DNA of 55,686 bases from Planctomyces sp. SH-PL62 (GCA_945893045.1 CAMDEA010000033.1:1-55686); one strand, 5' to 3'. Shown: positions 27,809-35,083, counted from the first letter of the stretch. The notes: a model not told the origin generated them from the sequence alone. Numbers and translations are program-made.

Positions 27809-28327
27809 GGACGAAACTCCTTGGTCTGTTGGTTCAGCGAATTGCCGAGCCGGAACGGTAGGTCTTCAAAGGATACGTGCCCGATGAGCACCGGCAGGTC
27901 TGAATTTGTCAGAGCATTGAAGGCAGGTTGTGTAGAGGCCGGGGACTCTGGCGGGAACTCACAGGCAGCGACCGGTCATATCGGCTGGCACCTATGAGTT
28001 GGGCAATAGGGGAACGTCTCGACCCCCAAAGTGTCAAGGGGGAGACCTTAAACTTCCACCAAGTTCAGTCGATCGCCCCTGAATTCGGAGCGATTCGAGG
28101 ACGTCTGTGAAACGGTCGAAGTTTTTGTCGTCACGATCGGTACCACCGCCACTGCGACTCGTGACGATCACGGTGTCGCCGGTCCAACGCTCTCAAACCT
28201 GTCTGCGTTTGGAATTGGCTGAGTTCAGCAATCCAGCTTGAGGTGTGAGAGTCGAATCCTTTCAATGCCTGCTAGTGTGACCGGCAGTGCCCGCATCTGA
28301 CGAGCAGTTGATTCCGGAGGACTGATA
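27809..28327. other. Gene-free divergent region before the UGA-rich cluster
   Basis: About 520 nt separate the divergent DUF1501 gene and the radical SAM gene. A small hairpin pairs CGTCACGA (28129-28136) with TCGTGACG (28159-28166). I see no tRNA-like cloverleaf, so no selenocysteine tRNA here. A 60-codon open frame at 27928-28110 has no ribosome site and no recognisable product. Confidence 0.55.
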
Positions 28328-29773
28328 ATGGACTTGCGCGGTGAAGGTTCCATTCTGTTGGTCTCGTGTTACGAGTTGGGGCACCAACCGCTCGGTGTCG
28401 CCATGCCGGTGGGATTCCTGCGACGCGCGGGTTACTTGCCGGTCGCGATCGACATTGCAGTCGAGAAGTTTGACTCGGATATTGCGGCGCGGGCGCGGTT
28501 CGTTGGGATCTCCGTCCCAATGCACACGGCGATGCGGCTGGGCGTGCGGGTCATCGAGCGGCTGCGAGAAATCAATCCGAACTGCCACATCTGCTGCTAC
28601 GGACTCTATGCCGCATTGAACTCCGAGTACCTGCTGGCTCACGGCGCGGACTCGTGTATCGGCGGCGAATACGAAGGGCCGCTGGTCGCGCTGGTCGAGT
28701 CGCTGGAGTCAGAGGCCGATGCTCAAGTCGCGGGCGTGATCCGGCGTCAGCAACCGGCGGGACCGAATCTCGTGCGGTTGTCGTTTGCGATCCCCGAACG
28801 AGACGCGCTGCCAACTCTGGATAAGTACGCCCAATTGGAACACAACGGCCAGCGTCGCACGTCGGGTTACGTCGAAGCCAGTCGCGGCTGTTTGCATTTG
28901 TGTACTCACTGCCCGATTCCGCCGGTGTATGAAGGCCGGTTCTTCACCGTGCCACCGGACGTCGTCCTGGAAGACATTCGCCGCCAGGTGCGCGCGGGAG
29001 CCACTCACATCACGTTTGGCGATCCAGACTTTTTGAACGGCCCCAAGCACTCACTGCGCGTGGTCCGCGCAATGCACGCAGAGTTTCCGACGCTCACCTT
29101 CGACTTCACGGCCAAGGTCGAGCATCTCTTGCATCGCGGCGAGGACTTACCGGAATTCGCCGCTGCCGGCTGCTTGTTCATCATCTCGGCCGTCGAATCA
29201 CTCAGCGAAAAAGTGCTGCGGATTTTCGACAAACAACATACGCGGGACGACGTGACCGCCGCTCTGAATATCGTGCGGGATGCGGGCATCGCGCTGCGAC
29301 CCACATGGGTCGTCTTCACGCCATGGACGACGCGCGAAGACTACTGCGAAGTGCTCGACTTCATTGAAACCAACGGCCTGATCGATCACGTTGATCCAGT
29401 GCAGTACGCGATCCGGCTGCTGATCCCGCCCGGCTCTTGGTTGGCGGAACATCCGGAGACTCTGCCGCATCGTGGGCCGCTGGACGAGGCCGCGTTCAGC
29501 TACCGCTGGACGCATCCCGATCCGCGCATGGATCAGTTGCAGAAAGCAGTCGCACGGTTGGTGGAAGAAGCCACTCGCGCGGGTGAAGACACCGCGACCA
29601 CTTTTTACCGCGTGCTGGATTTGGCTCATGAGCGACAACCTCCGGTCATCGTTCGCTCGCTGCCGCTGGATCGCCGGAAGGCTCCGAGGCTGACCGAATC
29701 TTGGTTCTGCTGAGCGGAGCCCACCGAGGGTCAGTTGGACCCTCTCAGCAACAGCACGACGAATATGTTTTAA
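28328..29773 (+). CDS. Radical SAM selenoprotein with C-U-A-E-P tail (UGA recoded)
   Basis: The product is 481 residues if the UGA at 29711-29713 is read as selenocysteine. An N-terminal B12-binding-like domain is followed by a radical SAM core with GCLHLCTHC (Cys 188, 192, 195; CxxxCxxC) for the 4Fe-4S cluster. At the apparent end the frame reads ESWFC-U-AEPTEG... and continues 19 codons after the U to TAA at 29771-29773. C-U-A-E-P is exactly the tail that gives its name to the CUAEP/CCAEP-tail radical SAM (seleno)protein family. A hairpin immediately after the UGA (stem GAGGGTC/GACCCTC, loop AGUUG) fits a SECIS. GGAGGA precedes the ATG. The substrate is unknown; Cys461-Sec462 may be a redox or metal-binding pair. 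It opens the UGA-rich cluster. Confidence 0.93.
29709..29749 (+). promoter_or_regulatory. Putative bacterial SECIS of the CUAEP radical SAM gene
   Basis: GCTGAG (29709-29714, containing the UGA) pairs with CTCAGC (29744-29749), and GAGGGTC (29726-29732) pairs with GACCCTC (29738-29744), sharing one base; apical loop AGUUG. The loop starts about 20 nt after the UGA, inside the usual 16-37 nt window, and contains the GU typical of SelB recognition. Confidence 0.8.
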
Positions 29774-29777
29774 GTTC

Positions 29778-29940
29778 CTGGAGTGCTGCGGCTCGACGCA
29801 GCCCTCCATTCGATTGAAATAGCGGCTCTCAAAGTCCAGAAAACTTCACTGCGAAGTCGGCTGAACAACCGCGACTGTTCTGACAATCAACATCTTCATT
29901 CCAACAGAATGGAGGGCTGCGTCGAGCCGCAGCTCTCCAG
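29778..29940. repeat. REPIN-like palindrome with GGAG signature
   Basis: CTGGAGTGCTGCGGCTCGAC (arm 29778-29811) and an inverted copy (29907-29940) match over 34 nt with one mismatch; 95 nt separate them. Each half is GGAG plus hairpin GCTGCG-GCTCGA-CGCAGC. GGAG is the alternative REP tetranucleotide to GTAG. The right end abuts the AGGAG ribosome site of the DUF169 gene. Confidence 0.8.
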
Positions 29941-29949
29941 GAGTTTTTC

Positions 29950-30636
29950 ATGAGCGCGGCAGCACGGTTGATTGAGTTATTGGCGTTGCGGTCACAGCCC
30001 GTGGCGATCAAGTTTCAGGACGCGGCTCCGGAGGGCGTGCCGCGGATCAAGGCAGCCGCGCTGGCCGGTTGCACGTATTGGAAATCAGCGGCTGACGGAC
30101 ACACCTTCTTTACGGAAGCGTCAGACCATTACGGCTGTCCGATCGGCTCGCACACGCACGGCATCGACTTGCCGGAACAAACGGCGAAGGAGCTGGAGGG
30201 GCTAGTCGGCACGATGGTGCAGCTCGAATACATCAACATGTCGGAAGTCCCCGGCATTCCGCGGCGCGGGGAGAAGTTCGGCGTCGCCATCTACTCGCCG
30301 CTGGCCGCTGCCACGTTCGCTCCCGACGTCGTCCTCGTGGCTGGCAACGCGAAACAGATGATGTTGTTGGCTGAAGCGGCGCACTTGGCGGGACTCGATT
30401 GTGACTCGTCGATGGTTGGCCGCCCCACCTGCGCGGCGATCCCAGCAGTGATGCGATCCGGACGCACCGCCACGAACTTGGGTTGCATTGGCAATCGCGT
30501 TTACACCGAACTGCCGGACGACGAACTGTACTTCGCGATCGCCGGTTTGCAGCTCGAACCGATCGTCGAAAAACTGGTGACCATCGCGCACGCCAATGGC
30601 GAGTTAGAAAAGTTCCACCGTGGACGCGTGGCTTAA
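29950..30636 (+). CDS. DUF169 family protein
   Basis: The product is 228 residues, MSAAARLIELLALRSQPVAI. Signature stretches are GCTYWKSAADGHTFFTEASDHYGCPIG, VLVAGNAKQMMLLAEAAHLAG and GRPTCAAIPAVMRSGRTATNLGCIGNR, matching DUF169 proteins. Several conserved-looking Cys (in GCTYW, YGCPIG, RPTCAAIP, LGCIGNR) could bind a metal or cofactor; the family function is unknown. All Cys are normal codons here. AGGAG lies 7 nt before the ATG. It follows the CUAEP radical SAM gene directly and precedes the UU protein, so a joint role with the selenoproteins is an inference from position only. Confidence 0.85.
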   Translation: MSAAARLIELLALRSQPVAIKFQDAAPEGVPRIKAAALAGCTYWKSAADGHTFFTEASDHYGCPIGSHTHGIDLPEQTAKELEGLVGTMVQLEYINMSEVPGIPRRGEKFGVAIYSPLAAATFAPDVVLVAGNAKQMMLLAEAAHLAGLDCDSSMVGRPTCAAIPAVMRSGRTATNLGCIGNRVYTELPDDELYFAIAGLQLEPIVEKLVTIAHANGELEKFHRGRVA

Positions 30637-30638
30637 GT

Positions 30639-30736
30639 TCAACGTAGCCGTCATCGCTCCGCGTGACGAGCCGAACGCTTCACCGACGCGGATTGGTGGT
30701 TCGGCTCGTCACGCGGAGCGATGACGGCTACGTTGA
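30639..30736. repeat. REPIN-like palindrome, perfect 38-bp arms
   Basis: Arms 30639-30676 (TCAACGTAGCCGTCATCGCT...) and 30699-30736 are exact inverse copies with a 22-nt spacer. GTAG (30644-30647) opens each half, followed by a CGTCA...TGACG hairpin. It lies between the DUF169 gene and the UU selenoprotein gene. Confidence 0.9.
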
Positions 30737-30771
30737 CTCAATTAACTTTCAAAACCAAAGGAGACCAAACC

Positions 30772-31392
30772 ATGTCCGTTGATCGTTGGCTCGCAGCTTT
30801 CGCGTGTTCGCTATTGATGGCGTCCACCGCTAACGCCCAGGTGCTCAGCGGCGTGATGACCGTGACCGGGGCCGAAATGCACTGATGAGCCGGTGTGGCG
30901 CGAGATGCCACAGCACGTCTGTATGACGTGGACGCGGAAACGATTGCTTTCAAACGATTCAACAAGACCGGCAAGTACGACATTGGGACAGTGACGTTTC
31001 GAGCCAAGCCCGGAAAACTGATCGACCTCGACAAGCTGCACGAGAGCGTTTGGGCCACTCGGCTTTCTGGCGGAACCAGCAGCGGGTTGGTGAGCCTCGA
31101 AGTGACCGTGGCGGGAACGATCGTTGTTGGCGAAAAGGAGACGACTCTCAAAGTTTCCGGTGCGGAGCCGGAGTTCGTGCTGGCGCAAAACTCAGAGGCC
31201 GAGTTCAAGACTGCTTTCGACGAATTGAAAGCTTCCTTGGCACGGAGCGAGAAAGTCACCAGCGTCAGCGGGCGACTCGATGGTTGGTCCGGTCGGTGGC
31301 CCGAAATGTTGAAGAAACTCCCGGCCAAACCACGACGGATTCTGGTGACTCGTTTTGAAGTGATGAAGTACTCGGAAACGAAAACTCCATGA
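30772..31392 (+). CDS. Secreted HMA-like protein with tandem selenocysteine (UU)
   Basis: The product is 206 residues if UGA UGA at 30883-30888 is read as Sec38-Sec39. A signal peptide (MSVDRWLAAFACSLLMASTA...NAQ) precedes MTVTGAEMHUUAGVARDATA, which resembles a heavy-metal-associated loop (MxCxxC) with UU at the metal site, then strands such as GTVTFRAKPGKLIDLDKLHE. The frame continues open to TGA 31392; the ORF is interrupted only by the UGA pair. AAGGAG lies 7 nt before the ATG. A SECIS-like hairpin (CACGTC/GACGTG, loop UGUAU) lies about 32 nt after the second UGA. The stop overlaps the next ATG (ATGA). The domain match is moderate; the UU reading rests on signal peptide, ribosome site and hairpin. 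Confidence 0.82.
30914..30930 (+). promoter_or_regulatory. Putative SECIS of the UU protein
   Basis: CACGTC (30914-30919) pairs with GACGTG (30925-30930) around loop UGUAU. The loop begins about 32 nt after the second UGA and 35 nt after the first. A nearer hairpin (TGTGGC/GCCACA, 30894-30912) is an alternative with a GC-rich loop. Confidence 0.6.
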
Positions 31393-31721
31393 AGCCGATC
31401 AACGAACAGAAACGAACGACAGGGAATCGAGCCGTCAGCGCATTGGGTGCGCTGTTCGGCACGGCGGCGATCGTGCCCAACTGAACTGCCGCAGCGATTC
31501 TTTCCTTGCTCGGGTTAGCAGGGAGTTCAGCCGCAACGGTCGTCAGTTGGTTGTCGCCGGTTTTCATCGGGCTGACGGCGGTGCTCTTGGGCCGCGCGCA
31601 CTATGTGCTTTACGTTCTCAAGCGCGGCAACCGCGCGTCGACCGTCATCACCTGGCTGACGACGTTTTTAGTCATCGGCTTTTGGACATGGAAATGGATG
31701 AAGTCAACCGGCACCTGCTAG
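31389..31721 (+). CDS. MerT-like small membrane selenoprotein (single UGA)
   Basis: The product is 110 residues reading through UGA 31482-31484 as Sec32: SALGALFGTAAIVPNU, then TAAAILSLLGLAGSS. About three hydrophobic segments follow (VVSWLSPVFIGLTAVLLG, RASTVITWLTTFLVIGFWTW). The layout resembles MerT/MerC-type transporters, where a metal-binding Cys pair sits in the first transmembrane helix (the usual CC-P segment); here the position holds N-U. It ends STGTC. The ATG overlaps the stop of the UU gene (ATGA), so translation is probably coupled, and its end overlaps the decarboxylase start. A SECIS-like hairpin with loop CGGGUU follows about 26 nt after the UGA. MerT homology is an inference from topology and motif position. 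Confidence 0.78.
31504..31522 (+). promoter_or_regulatory. Putative SECIS of the MerT-like gene
   Basis: CCTTGCT (31504-31510) pairs with AGCAGG (31517-31522) with one bulged U; apical loop CGGGUU, about 26 nt after the UGA. The GGGU loop resembles those after both UGAs of the MerTP-like gene. Confidence 0.6.
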
Positions 31722-32923
31722 AAATCGTTCGCCGCTACGGCACGCCGACCTACGCCTTCGACATGCGTCGATTGCGCGAGCAGGTGGCGAAGTTGCGCAA
31801 ACATTTGCCGCCTGCGGTCGAGATTCTGTATTCGCTGAAGGCGAACGCATCGCTCGGCATTTGCGATGTCCTGTCGAGTTGCGGAATCGGTGCTGATGTG
31901 GCTTCGGCGGGCGAACTGGCGACGGCCGTGGAAGCCGGCTTTCCGTCTCCGCGGATCTTCGTGGCTGGTCCGTTCAAACTTCCGGAAACACTCGCACAAC
32001 TTCGCGACTTGCCCGCCGCCGTCATCTCGGTGGATTCGCCGAGCGAATTGCAAATGCTGGCCGAGCATCGTTTGTCCAACCCAATCGTGTTGCGATTGCG
32101 TCCCGACTTTGGTTCGCAAGCGGTTGTCGCGGCGGGACACGAGTCGCGGTTTGGCTTTGTCGGTGAAGATGTCTCGTCGTGCCGTGTGCTGGTGAACTCA
32201 CGAGCGGTCAACGTCATCGGCTTCCATGTTTTTTCCGGCTCGCAATATCTCAACGCCGAAGGCATCGTCGCGCATTTGCGTGGCGCGTTGGCGATCTCTC
32301 AACGAGCGGCTGACGATTTGGGAATCGCGCCCGCGCTGCTGAATCTCGGCGGCGGCTTCGGCATTCCTTACGCATCGACGGCCGGCGAGTTGGATCTGGG
32401 AACCATCGGCCAAGAATTGGCGATGATTGCCAAGCGAATGCCGGCCACGCGGATTGTGCTTGAACTGGGCCGATACTTGGTGGCTCAGGCCGGTTGGTAT
32501 CTGACGTCTGTGCTCGGTCATCAAACCTTTCAAGGCCGTGCGGCCGTGGTGGTCGATGGCGGAACTCACCAGCGCGCCGACATGTGCGGGCTTTGTCTGC
32601 GCACAAAAGCCAGCCCGCCTCTGGCTTTGAACGCGCAGCCCTCGTCGCTCACACCCACCGATGTGCTGGGTTGCTTGAGCCTGCCAGCCGATGTGCTTGC
32701 GGAGTCCAGTCTGTTGCCCCGTCTCGAACCGGGCAACGTGTTGGCATTCGGCAACGCCGGTGCGTATGGCCTGTGGTCTTCGCCAGCCATGTTCCACGGC
32801 AGTCCTCTGCCAGCCGAGGTCGCTTTCGACGGATCAGAAATTCAATTGATGCGTGAGCGGCAACCGGCGCGAAGTATTCTGAACGATCAACGACATGTGA
32901 ATGTGCGAGGTCATGATGCGTGA
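31688..32923 (+). CDS. Fold-III PLP-dependent decarboxylase (LysA/ODC superfamily)
   Basis: The product is about 411 residues. The TIM-barrel contains EILYSLKANASLGICDVLSS with the PLP-binding Lys, then GADVASAGEL, IVLRLRPDFG, LNLGGGFGIPYAS and ELGRYLVAQAGWYL; the C-terminal beta domain has NVLAFGNAGAYG. These match diaminopimelate/ornithine decarboxylases and the group found with exosortase or natural-product clusters. The substrate cannot be assigned. ATG 31688 (MEMDEVNRHLLEIVRRYGTP) lies 34 nt before the end of the MerT-like gene, so the two genes overlap in different frames. No clear ribosome site is seen, consistent with coupling. Its stop overlaps the ATGs of the FGE-like gene. Confidence 0.88.
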   Translation: MEMDEVNRHLLEIVRRYGTPTYAFDMRRLREQVAKLRKHLPPAVEILYSLKANASLGICDVLSSCGIGADVASAGELATAVEAGFPSPRIFVAGPFKLPETLAQLRDLPAAVISVDSPSELQMLAEHRLSNPIVLRLRPDFGSQAVVAAGHESRFGFVGEDVSSCRVLVNSRAVNVIGFHVFSGSQYLNAEGIVAHLRGALAISQRAADDLGIAPALLNLGGGFGIPYASTAGELDLGTIGQELAMIAKRMPATRIVLELGRYLVAQAGWYLTSVLGHQTFQGRAAVVVDGGTHQRADMCGLCLRTKASPPLALNAQPSSLTPTDVLGCLSLPADVLAESSLLPRLEPGNVLAFGNAGAYGLWSSPAMFHGSPLPAEVAFDGSEIQLMRERQPARSILNDQRHVNVRGHDA

Positions 32924-33875
32924 GCTTGTCTGGCGATTTGTCAAATCCGTAGCCACGTTCGCCAGAACGTGGGCAAGCGTGAGAAAGACCCACGTTCTGG
33001 CGAACGTGGCTACGATCGTGATGGTCGCGACTTGGTGCCGATCAACCAGCGCGGACGAACCGGCCGCCGCGCCGGCCAAGATTGAAGTCCTGACGAATTC
33101 GATCGGCATGAAGCTGGCCCGCATCCCGGCGGGGAAGTTTGTGATGGGATCGCCTCGTACTGAGCCGGAACGAGTCCGCGGAGAATCGCAGCACGATGTG
33201 ACGATCACTCAGCCGTTTTACCTGGGTGTGTACGAAGTGACTCAAGCCGAGTTCACCAAAATCATGGGTGGCCAGATTCAACCGACGTTCGGCAGCAACA
33301 ACGGTGGCGGCCCGGATCATCCGATGGAAAATATGGAGTGGAGTCACGCGGCTGATTTTTGCCGCAAGCTGTCGGCGCAACCGGATGAACTGAGTGCTGG
33401 CCGCAAGTATCGCCTGCCGACGGAAGCTCAATGGGAATACGCCTGCCGAGCCGGAACCGTCACGGCGTTTCATGGCGGCGCATCGCTGTCATCGCTCAAG
33501 GCCAACTGCAACGGCAAGACACCGTATGCTGATGCGGAGCCGGGGCCGTATTTGCGCCGCACGGCCAAGGTCGGTTCGTATCCGCCCAATGCCTTCAGTC
33601 TGTACGACATGCACGGCAACGTCTCCGAATGGTGTGCCGACTGGTACGATCCGGAAGCCTATGAAGAGAATCCGCAGACAGACCCGCGAGGTCCGCCGGT
33701 GGGGACGTTTCCGGATGACTTCGGCAATTTTTTTCTAGTGGTCCGCGGCGGCTCGTGGCTGGATGATGCGCGAGCGTGCCGCTCGGCGTACCGGCAGAAA
33801 GCGATGCACAAGAACCGTTATCCTTGGATTGGCTTTCGGGTCGCGTGTGACGTCGAAGCGAAACAGCCCCAATAG
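32916..33875 (+). CDS. Secreted SUMF1/FGE-like protein, 5' end overlaps a REPIN
   Basis: The product is about 319 residues. The domain begins NSIGMKLARIPAGKFVMGSP and continues YLGVYEVTQAEFTKIMGG, YRLPTEAQWEYACRAG, YDMHGNVSEWCADWYDPEAY and VRGGSWLDDARACRSAYRQK, ending WIGFRVACD. This is the formylglycine-generating-enzyme fold; only one of the two catalytic Cys of true FGE is present (ACRSAYR), so classical sulfatase activation is doubtful. It is not SenA-like: no DinB domain. The first 40 residues are encoded partly by the palindrome at 32949-33013, and the resulting HVLANVATIVMVATWC may serve as the hydrophobic signal core. GAGG precedes ATG 32916; ATG 33021, after the palindrome, is the alternative start. 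Confidence 0.85.
   Translation: MRELVWRFVKSVATFARTWASVRKTHVLANVATIVMVATWCRSTSADEPAAAPAKIEVLTNSIGMKLARIPAGKFVMGSPRTEPERVRGESQHDVTITQPFYLGVYEVTQAEFTKIMGGQIQPTFGSNNGGGPDHPMENMEWSHAADFCRKLSAQPDELSAGRKYRLPTEAQWEYACRAGTVTAFHGGASLSSLKANCNGKTPYADAEPGPYLRRTAKVGSYPPNAFSLYDMHGNVSEWCADWYDPEAYEENPQTDPRGPPVGTFPDDFGNFFLVVRGGSWLDDARACRSAYRQKAMHKNRYPWIGFRVACDVEAKQPQ
32949..33013. repeat. REPIN-like palindrome (GTAGCCACG type) overlapping a CDS
   Basis: Perfect 25-bp arms GTAGCCACGTTCGCCAGAAC... at 32949-32973 and 32989-33013. Each half is GTAG plus hairpin CCACGTTC-GCCA-GAACGTGG. The arms are identical to those at 37113-37177 and close to those at 39685-39751. The element lies within the 5' reading frame of the FGE-like gene. 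Confidence 0.9.
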
Positions 33876-33876
33876 C

Positions 33877-33955
33877 GTAGGCGAACCGGAGGGCGTCAGC
33901 CCCCGGACGACATGGCAATCGCAACTGTCCGGGGGCTGACGCCCTCCGGCTCGCC
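33877..33955. repeat. REPIN-like palindrome (GTAGGCGAACC type)
   Basis: GTAG (33877-33880) opens the left half; arms 33880-33908 and 33927-33955 match over 29 nt with one mismatch. The right end lacks CTAC. Hairpin: CCGGAGGGC...GCCCCCGG. It separates the FGE-like gene from the UxxU lipoprotein gene. Confidence 0.85.
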
Positions 33956-33974
33956 AATCGGAGAGAACAGCGTG

Positions 33975-34310
33975 ATGCTCGCAACAGTGCGACTGATTGG
34001 ATTGGCCGTCTTATTGACGGCGTCAATTTCAGGCTGCGGCCGTTCGCCCGCGCCCGAACCATCGACGAAAGCCGGCATCGAAACCGTGACGTTTCATGTC
34101 ACCGACATGGGCAAGCGATTGGCATTGATGTGAGAGGATTGACCCAATCGGGTCAAAGAGGCCCTGGTAGGGCTTCCCGGCGTTGAGTTAGTCCGCGATG
34201 AATGGGACCACGACCTGTTGAAGGTCACGTTTGACAGAGAGAAGATAACGGTGGAAAAGCTGCGTGAGATCATCAAAAAAGAAGGCTTTGAAGCGGACGT
34301 TAAGAAGTAG
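33975..34310 (+). CDS. HMA-domain lipoprotein with UxxU in place of CxxC
   Basis: The product is 111 residues reading two UGAs (34131-34133 and 34140-34142) as Sec53 and Sec56. A lipoprotein signal MLATVRLIGLAVLLTASISG-C has lipobox SISGC. After a linker, the frame gives GKRLALMUEDUPNRVKEALV, then LPGVELVRDEWD, LLKVTFDREKITVEKLREII and KKEGFEADVKK. This is a textbook heavy-metal-associated (HMA/MerP/CopZ) ferredoxin-like domain in which both metal-binding Cys of MxCxxC are UGA. The match continues in one frame to TAG 34310. GGAG at 33960-33963 suits ATG 33975 or GTG 33972. A hairpin with loop GGU follows 24 nt after the second UGA. It probably binds a soft metal outside the inner membrane. 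Confidence 0.92.
34159..34175 (+). promoter_or_regulatory. Putative SECIS of the UxxU lipoprotein
   Basis: AGGCCCT (34159-34165) pairs with AGGGCTT (34169-34175), one G-U pair, around GGU. The loop lies about 24 nt after the second UGA and 33 nt after the first, so one element could serve both. Confidence 0.75.
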
Positions 34311-34339
34311 TCGAATCACACGAATCCAGGAGTCATTCC

Positions 34340-35056
34340 ATGACGAGCGAATTAGAACGCCGATCGTTGCCCGTCGCCAATTGCTGAACGACGACGGCGA
34401 AGACGTTGCCGGGCGCAACGACGACACCCTCGAAACTTTCTTCCAATCGCGTTGAGTTGATCGCCAAGATCGGCACAATCGTCTCGGCGCTCATGGCATC
34501 GAGTTGCTGCTGGTTGCCAGTCCTGTTGTTGGCGGTCGGCGTCTCCGGCGCGGGAATCGCTTCGGCCTTGGAAGCCTATCGGCCGCTCTTCATGGTCGTG
34601 ACGTTCAGCTTCCTCGGCATGGCCTTTTACTTCACGTACCGACCACGGCACGCGGCTAACGCAGCGGTCGAATGTTGCTCACCGTCAACCGAGGCCGTCG
34701 GCAAGCGACGGTTCAACATGATGGCGTTCAACAAAGTCATGCTGTGGGCCGTCACGCTGATGGCCGTCGTGTTTCTCTTCTGTCCGCAGTTCGTGACCGG
34801 GTTGATCGGTACCGGCAGCGACAAGATCACCGCGGACATGACGCGCACCGAGGTCAAGATCGTCGGCATGACGTGTTATGGCTGAGCGGCCAAGGCCGCT
34901 GCGGCCCTGCATCAAGCACCGGGTGTGCTTGCCGTCCAAGTCGATTATGAAAAACGCCTCGCCACGATCGGCACACAGCGCGACAAAGTTGTGCCGCGCG
35001 ACGAACTGCTCAAGTCGCTCAAGTCGATCGGCTACGACGGCCAATTCGTGGATTAG
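34340..35056 (+). CDS. MerTP-like transporter fusion with two UGA (CU and CxxU)
   Basis: The product is 238 residues reading UGA 34385-34387 as Sec16 and UGA 34883-34885 as Sec182. The N-terminal tail has VANCU. A MerT-like membrane part follows: IGTIVSALMASSCCWLPVLL (Cys pair in the first transmembrane helix), EAYRPLFMVVTFSFLGMAFY, an AVECCSP loop and a third helix VMLWAVTLMAVVFLF. The C-terminus is an HMA domain with KIVGMTCYGUAAKAAAALHQ, where the second Cys of CxxC is UGA, then APGVLAVQVDYEKRLATIG. MerTP proteins move Hg(II) into the cytoplasm. AGGAG lies 7 nt before ATG. SECIS-like hairpins follow both UGAs (loops CGGGC and CGGGU). The CxxU reading is very strong; the N-terminal U is less certain. 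Confidence 0.91.
34404..34420 (+). promoter_or_regulatory. Putative SECIS after the first UGA of the MerTP-like gene
   Basis: CGTTGC (34404-34409) pairs with GCAACG (34415-34420); apical loop CGGGC, starting about 23 nt after the UGA. Confidence 0.65.
34913..34931 (+). promoter_or_regulatory. Putative SECIS after the second UGA of the MerTP-like gene
   Basis: CAAGCAC (34913-34919) pairs perfectly with GTGCTTG (34925-34931); apical loop CGGGU, about 35 nt after the UGA, near the far end of the accepted range. Confidence 0.7.
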
Positions 35057-35083
35057 ACACTGCGGCTCGGTTTTTCATTCGAC

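Noticed and set aside
27928..28110. 60-codon open frame before the radical SAM gene
   Set aside because: No ribosome site, no recognisable sequence, and composition like non-coding DNA.
27809..28327. Selenocysteine tRNA gene
   Set aside because: I looked for a long acceptor/extra arm cloverleaf in the intergenic regions near the cluster and saw none.
32916..33875. FGE-like gene as SenA (selenoneine synthase)
   Set aside because: It has a signal peptide, no DinB domain and the ordinary secreted SUMF1 layout; only its position near selenium genes suggested SenA.
30772..35056. The UGA-containing genes as decayed pseudogenes
   Set aside because: There are no frameshifts or other stops, ribosome sites and start overlaps are intact, and the UGAs fall exactly on metal-binding positions in several different families.
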